Of a stretch of DNA of 20,462 nt, positions 15,550 through 20,462 are shown in pieces. The position numbers and the translations under genes are program-made. The stretch's first letter is position 1, and each line of letters starts with the position of its first letter. The notes beneath the pieces are model-generated. The model saw nothing but the letters and a program-made list of their open reading frames with translations, ran no database searches and was not told the origin of the DNA. Origin of the DNA: an uncultured Candidatus Planktophila sp. (GTDB lineage Bacteria > Actinomycetota > Actinomycetes > Nanopelagicales > Nanopelagicaceae); contig CALEZA010000071.1 in assembly GCA_937927965.1 (NCBI GenBank), forward strand, positions 1-20,462, written 5' to 3'.

Positions 15550-16656
15550 ATGGCAACGATCGATGATTACGAGGCAACCTACAAGACCCTGATTACCTGC
15601 GTGGCTGCGCGAGTACCAGTAGTTCTCTGGGGTCCTCCAGGACAAGGTAAGACATCTGTCATCAAGGCAATCGCTGCAGATCAAAAGCGCCACCTTGAAG
15701 TCATCCTTGCAAGCATCCGTGAACCACAAGACTTTGCAGGACTACCAATGCTCACCAATGGCGTTGCAACTTTAATGCCACCTGATTGGGCAAAGCGTCT
15801 TGCAGAAGTCGATAATGGAATTCTCTTCACCGATGAAGTCAATACAGCACCCCCTAGCGTTCAAGCAGCACTCCTTCGTGTCTGCCTCGACAAGGTGGTG
15901 GGAGATTGCGAACTCGGCGATGACACCAGTGTGATTGCAGCTGCCAACCCACCAGAGCAAGCTGCAGATGGTTGGGATTTAGCGCCACCTCTTGCAAACC
16001 GTTTCTGCCACCTCAACTGGGATCTTCCAGCAGAAGTTGTGCGCGATGGCATCGCAGGCAATTGGGTCACCTACACAATCCCAACGCCATCACAGAAAGT
16101 CATTGATGAATCCATCATTGCAGAGCGTGCTGTTCTTGCAGGTTTCCTCTCCACTCGACCAGATCTCACCACCGTTCTTCCAAAATCTGCTGTAGAGCAG
16201 GGAAGAGCATTTCCAACTCCACGATCTTGGGAGAGCGTTGCAAAGCTCTCAGGATGGATCACAGCATGTGGATTAGATTCTGGCGTGCGACGCATTGCAG
16301 TACTTGGTTGTGTTGGCCCAGGAGCTGCTGCTGAATATATGACCTATCGTGAAAATACAGATCTTCCTAACCCAGAAGACATCATTGCAAATCCAAAGAA
16401 GTTCACTATCCCAACTCGCATGGATAAGGTCTATGTGGTGGGAGCATCTCTCATGGCAGTGCTGCGTAATCGCAACACAGTCGAGCGTTGGAATGCAGTC
16501 GGTGAAGTTCTTGAAATCATCGCATCAAGTGGACATCCTGACCTTGCAGTCACCTTTGCTCGTGACTGGATCCGCATCCGCCCAGAAGGTGTCACACCAG
16601 ATAAGAAGCTCCTACGAGCACTGATTCCACTTCTGACCGAAGCGAAGATGATCTAA
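15550..16656 (+). CDS. MoxR-type AAA+ ATPase
   Basis: This cytoplasmic AAA+ ATPase has 368 residues from the chosen start. Visible motifs are Walker A GPPGQGKTS (residues 28-36), Walker B GILFTDEVN (Asp95, Glu96), sensor 1 IAAANPPE, and LANRF, which carries the likely arginine finger. The Walker B region with NTAPPSVQAALL is typical of the MoxR group. Members power metal insertion, protein maturation or complex remodelling together with a VWA partner, as in RavA-ViaA, NorQ-NorD or CobS-CobT. The partner is encoded 7 bp downstream. The divergent neighbour operon, with a ligase and two unknown proteins, suggests its client may be the ligase complex. An upstream ATG at 15505 would add 15 residues but lacks a ribosome binding site. 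Confidence 0.92.
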   Translation: MATIDDYEATYKTLITCVAARVPVVLWGPPGQGKTSVIKAIAADQKRHLEVILASIREPQDFAGLPMLTNGVATLMPPDWAKRLAEVDNGILFTDEVNTAPPSVQAALLRVCLDKVVGDCELGDDTSVIAAANPPEQAADGWDLAPPLANRFCHLNWDLPAEVVRDGIAGNWVTYTIPTPSQKVIDESIIAERAVLAGFLSTRPDLTTVLPKSAVEQGRAFPTPRSWESVAKLSGWITACGLDSGVRRIAVLGCVGPGAAAEYMTYRENTDLPNPEDIIANPKKFTIPTRMDKVYVVGASLMAVLRNRNTVERWNAVGEVLEIIASSGHPDLAVTFARDWIRIRPEGVTPDKKLLRALIPLLTEAKMI

Positions 16657-16663
16657 CTTATCT

Positions 16664-17935
16664 ATGCCTACTGTGGAAGATGAGAAGGTATTGGCAGATG
16701 CACGCCTGCGAATCATGGCAGCACGCATTATTGCTCAGAGCCGCTGGCCCTATATCTCCACACTTCTCTTTAGTTTAAAGATGGTTCCCACCACTGCGAT
16801 TGAAACAATGGCAGTCGATGAGGGCTGGCGAATGTATTACTCACCTTCATTTGTGATGGAACATGAGCCAGATATTTTGGCCACAGCTGTTCTCCACGAA
16901 GTGCTCCACTGCGTGATGCAACATGGACCACGCTTTAGAGCTCTCAATCAGATTGATCAACTCCATCCCAATTGGAATATTGCAGGAGATGCTGGCATTA
17001 ACGAGACTCTTGATGAAGCACGGATGGAGTGGGGCACCTTCACCCCTGTGCGCTTTCAACAGCTGGCTAAATATGGCGTTATTCGCACCATGACTACCGA
17101 ACAAATCTTCTTCCAAATCATGGCGCATTTAGAGAAGCATCCTGAAGATGGAACACCTATTACAGATTGTGGAAGTGTGATGGGTGGAGGTTCTCGATCC
17201 TATGAACTCCCGCGCACAGATCCAGACAATGGCGCAGTAAAAAGCGATCAACAAGATGTGATTCGCGACCGCGTTGCGCAAGACATCCTCAACTACAACC
17301 GCGATAAGAGTGCTGGAAATGTTCCCGGAAATCTTCTTCGTTGGGCGCAGGAACTCCTTGAGCCAAAAGTAGATTGGCGCAAAGCTCTCGCTGGAAACTT
17401 TAGAAGCGCCCTTGCCACTCTCACTGGCCGTCGTGATTATGTCTTCACCCGACCATCTCGACGCCAAAGTGCAATGAGGGTGGGAACAACAGAGATCATC
17501 TTGCCTGCGATGAGAAAGCCAGCACCTCCTTCTGTGGCAGTGGTGATCGACACCAGTGGCAGCATCTCTGAGAAAGATGTTGAACTCTTCCTCTCAGAAG
17601 TCGATGGAATTGCTCGTGCCAATGGAATTGCACAAGGACTGACCATCATTCCGTGTGATGCAGAAGTCGGACCAATTCAAAAGCTGCGATCACGAGGAGC
17701 CATCTCAGAGCTCAGACTGCCAGGTGGTGGTGGAACAGATATGGGTAGAGGTATTGCTGCCGCTGCAGAGCTCAAGCCAGTGCCTAAGATTCTTATCGTC
17801 CTTACCGATGGTTACACGCCATGGCCTGCAGAACCCCCTGCCAAGGTGGAGTCAGTGATTATCTGTTTAACAGTTCCCCATGAGATTGAAAATGTTCCAC
17901 ACTGGGCAAAAACGATTGTGATTGAAGATAATTAA
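16664..17935 (+). CDS. DUF2201-type metallopeptidase-like protein with C-terminal VWA domain
   Basis: This 423-residue partner of the MoxR ATPase has two parts. The N-terminal domain has a zinc-peptidase-like HEVLHCVMQH motif (His78, Glu79, His82, His87) and NIAGDAGIN (Asp109 a possible further ligand), as in the DUF2201 N-terminal metallopeptidase family. The C-terminal VWA-like domain (about 288-423) has a complete MIDAS metal site: DTSGS at 296-300, Thr358 in GGGTDM and Asp382 in LTDG. It has no signal peptide or membrane helix, so it acts in the cytoplasm. The ATG lies 7 bp after the MoxR stop but has no clear Shine-Dalgarno site, so coupled translation is likely; a TTG at 16691 is a weaker alternative start. 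Its stop overlaps that of the convergent sbcC gene by 4 bp. Whether it cuts protein or only binds it is unknown. Confidence 0.9.
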   Translation: MPTVEDEKVLADARLRIMAARIIAQSRWPYISTLLFSLKMVPTTAIETMAVDEGWRMYYSPSFVMEHEPDILATAVLHEVLHCVMQHGPRFRALNQIDQLHPNWNIAGDAGINETLDEARMEWGTFTPVRFQQLAKYGVIRTMTTEQIFFQIMAHLEKHPEDGTPITDCGSVMGGGSRSYELPRTDPDNGAVKSDQQDVIRDRVAQDILNYNRDKSAGNVPGNLLRWAQELLEPKVDWRKALAGNFRSALATLTGRRDYVFTRPSRRQSAMRVGTTEIILPAMRKPAPPSVAVVIDTSGSISEKDVELFLSEVDGIARANGIAQGLTIIPCDAEVGPIQKLRSRGAISELRLPGGGGTDMGRGIAAAAELKPVPKILIVLTDGYTPWPAEPPAKVESVIICLTVPHEIENVPHWAKTIVIEDN

Positions 17936-20429
17936 TCGTTATTAATTGTTGAGATGTGGGTAGTACTTGGGCCAGCATCTGTGGGTCTGACTTCAAGTCG
18001 CATTGGAAATCTAGTCTTCATGCTATCGACATGGCTAATGATTCCAATAAAGCGATCTTCACGGAGATTTTCAAGAACTCCTAAAACCTCTTCAAGTGTT
18101 TCATCAGAGAGTGAACCGAATCCTTCATCGATGAAGATGGTGCCGAGTTCAATTCCACCATTGCTCATCTTCACAACCTCAGCCAAACCAAGTGCCAGAG
18201 CAAGGGATGCATAGAAGGTCTCGCCACCGCTTAAGGTTTCAGCAGGACGAGTCTTGCCCGCCATAATGTTGGTGACCTTAATATCTAGCCCTGCCTGCTT
18301 CTTGCGCTTATTGACAGCACGCTCTGAGAGTTCAAACTCATATTTACCGTTGCTGATATTGCGAAGATGGTTATTGGAGATCTCAAGGACCATTTCAAGT
18401 CGTTCTTGGAGAACAAAGTTAGTAAGTGTGAGCTTAGATCCAGAACCACCTGAGACAAGTGAGTCCAACTCCTTATATGGCGCAGCTTTTGCAATCAGCG
18501 CATCGAGCTCATCAAAGGCTGCGAGGATTCCAGCGCGGGCTTCTTCCAGCGCTGTTGTGATGGTGTTAGCAATAGCAATTCTTGTTTGAATCGCGGTGAG
18601 CTCACTATCTAGAACCTTCTTCTGCTCATTAATCGAATCAATCTCTTCTTGGAGGCCAGCAGGTGCTGGAAGATCCTTCATATCCTTCAGGCGGGCTGTG
18701 ACCTCAATAAGGCTCTCGTTATATTCCTTAATCTGAGCCTCTAACTCATCTCGGTCATATTCAAGAATCTCATCGAGCTCATCATCGTCTTCAATTCCAG
18801 CTTTAGCTTTAAGGGCATCAATTTTCTTAGTGACCGCCTCTATTGCCTTCTCAGCAGCTTCATAGGCGATGAAATATTCAAGAGATCCTTCAAGGAGTTC
18901 TAGCCGCTCATCTTTCTCAGAGTGCTCTTCAAAGATTTTCTCTGCCTTTTCAAACATCTTCTCAAGCTCTGCAATCTCTTTCTTAATCTCAGCAACGCTG
19001 CCCACCTTCTTGGTGGCAAGCTTTCCTGAGTCAGTCTTACTTTTTTTCAGCAATCCAAGTTCGCTCTTATATTCAGCCAACTCATCCTGTAACTCTTGAG
19101 CCTGCTCTGGGCTCATGGTGACTGTGCCCTTGAGGGGCTTGGGATGTTCCTTAGAGCCACATACAGGACATGGAGATCCCTTCTTCAAATCTCGAGCGAC
19201 GATATGGGCATACTCTGCCTCCATCGCCTTGTTGTAGTCGGCAATCTTCTTCTCGTGAGCTTTAATCTTCTTATCGCACTTCTCAATCTCTTTATCTACC
19301 GTGAGAAGGAACTTCTGTGCAGCTTCAACCTCTTCTGCAAGCTCTAGCTTTGCATTCGCTTTCTCAATATCATCTTCAAGGCGTTCATTCTGAGTGACCT
19401 GCTTTGCGAGAGCTGCCACCTTCGGCTTAAGGGATGTGATCTCAGCTCTGACTTCTGCGGCATTGAGGTCGCTGATATCTTCATCAATTTCTTCAAGGGC
19501 TGACTCTTGTTTACCCTCTTCCATCTCCAGGTTCTCACGAAGAGTCTCAATTCCTGCAAGCTTGGTGAGCTTTGCAAGAATTGCCTTGGACTCATCCATC
19601 TCATCCTTTTGATCTTCAAGAGATTTCTTGAGTCCCTCTAGCTTTGCCTTCTCATCAATCTTTGCAAGGCTCTCATCAAGGACTGTAAGGCGTGTGGCAA
19701 GAGGTGCAATCTTTGCAGCAACTACCTTCTCCTGCTCCCTATCTTCTTCGGTATTAGGGGAGATCTCCTCAATTGCATCTGTGAGGGCCTTTTCTCTCAC
19801 AGAACGCGCCTCATTAAGATCTAGGAGCACCGCCTGAATAGGTGCATACTCAAATTCATCGCTTGCAAGATTTCCAATATTGCGAGCATGGTGCTCGGCC
19901 TCTAGCTTTTGAGCAGCGATGAGCTTGTCATAGCTCTTGCGCTCTTCTTCAAAGTATTTTTCAATCCGCTGATAGAAGAAAGTCTTAAAGATATCTTGGA
20001 GTAACTTCTTGCGGCTATCGACATCTGCTTGGAGGAACTTAGCAAAATCTCCTTGGGGAAGAACTACAAGTTTGGAGAATTGATCTCCTGTCATGCCAAG
20101 GAGCTCAATAACCTTAGCTCCCACCTCACGGGTTCCCGTTGCAGCCTGCGCCGTTGAGCCAATCTCATGCAGGGATGCCTTCACTGAGTGCTTATCATCT
20201 TCGCCCTCTTTCTTAGCTGCTTTAAAGGAGCGTGAGCGATTAACGGAGTAGCGCTTATTGTGAACAGAGAATTCCATCTCCACAAAAGTGTCATCTTCAT
20301 CGGCGATGTAATCGCTACGGATTCTCTCAACGCCAGCACCTAATATCTCTGATGCTGATTCATGGGCTGTCTTGCCATAGAGAACCCAGACAATGGAATC
20401 AATAACAGAGCTCTTTCCAGCTCCCGTCG
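17932..20429 (-). CDS. sbcC: Nuclease SbcC (Rad50-like ATPase), 5' end lost at contig end
   Basis: This is the Rad50-like SMC ATPase subunit of the SbcCD nuclease, which opens hairpins and blocked DNA ends. From the contig end the frame reads TGAGKSSVIDSIVWVLYGKT (Walker A), then LPQGDFAKFLQAD (Q-loop region). Long Glu/Lys-rich coiled coils follow, interrupted by the zinc-hook CPVC (Cys codons at 19168-19170 and 19159-19161). The C-terminal lobe has TLSGGETFYASLALALG (signature), TIFIDEGFGSLSDE (Walker B) and IIGISH-like GIISHVD (His loop). The GTG at 20281-20283 is not the start: the frame is open upstream and contains the needed Walker A. About 30 N-terminal residues are missing, replaced by adapter sequence. 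sbcD, normally upstream, would lie beyond the contig. Estimated full length, near 870 residues, is short for the family. Confidence 0.95.
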
Positions 20430-20462
20430 AGATCGGAAGAGCGTCGTGTAGGGAAAGAGTGT
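20430..20462. other. Illumina TruSeq adapter contamination
   Basis: These 33 bases match the TruSeq universal adapter end to end, starting AGATCGGAAGAGCGTCGTGT and finishing with AGGGAAAGAGTGT; the reverse strand ends GCTCTTCCGATCT, the known read-1 primer end. On the minus strand it keeps the sbcC frame open and reads TLSLHDALPIS into the ATPase, a false N terminus. The last trustworthy genomic base is 20429. Confidence 0.97.

Noticed and set aside
15483..15566. 27-codon frame starting ATG-ACC-GCC that overlaps the MoxR start
   Set aside because: It has no ribosome binding site, no recognisable protein features, and runs out of frame into the MoxR gene; it could be a leader peptide but nothing supports that.
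20281..20283. GTG as the start of SbcC
   Set aside because: The upstream frame is open and encodes Walker A and the following conserved helix, which SbcC needs.

Overview
This window looks like part of a compact, streamlined actinobacterial genome. G+C is near half by eye, most intergenic gaps are 0-20 bp, and gene ends abut or overlap. The protein styles would fit a small-genome freshwater actinobacterium (acI / Nanopelagicales type), but that placement is inference. No RNA gene, mobile element or CRISPR array was seen. The last 33 bases (20430-20462) are not genomic. They match the Illumina TruSeq adapter, so the contig very probably ends at 20429 and came from short-read assembly.

Left part (1-8668): the 3' end of an acetyl-CoA hydrolase/transferase gene meets a convergent UPF0114 (YqhA-type) membrane protein gene. 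Two secreted subtilisin-like proteases follow on the plus strand. The first is minimal (about 306 aa, no propeptide). The second is a giant of about 1832 aa with an I9 propeptide, an S8 catalytic domain, four fibronectin-III-like modules and ten two-cysteine Ig-like modules, nine of them in a super-repeat of exactly 298 residues. A 16-bp sequence is repeated upstream of both proteases. A secreted PHB-depolymerase/LpqC-type esterase and a small two-helix membrane protein complete the run. Together these suggest breakdown of extracellular protein and ester substrates.

Middle and right part (8669-20429): this is a nucleic-acid-processing island built around a divergent promoter region at about 15422-15549. 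Leftward runs a tightly packed six-gene operon: two uncharacterised proteins, an ATP-dependent DNA/RNA-ligase-like protein with an extra C-terminal region, a RecB/Cas4-like nuclease + DEDD-like exonuclease + SF1 helicase fusion, a 38-residue zinc-ribbon protein that is easy to miss, and a dual-specificity-type phosphatase. Rightward run a MoxR-type AAA+ ATPase and its usual partner, a DUF2201 metallopeptidase-like/VWA protein. A convergent sbcC gene, truncated at its 5' end by the contig end, overlaps the VWA gene by 4 bp.

The most interesting possibility is that the MoxR/VWA pair, the two unknown proteins, the ligase and the nuclease-helicase form one repair or nucleic-acid-remodelling system. 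The MoxR/VWA pair would act as an ATP-driven, metal-dependent remodeller of the ligase or nuclease complex. This rests on gene context and is not proven by the sequence.
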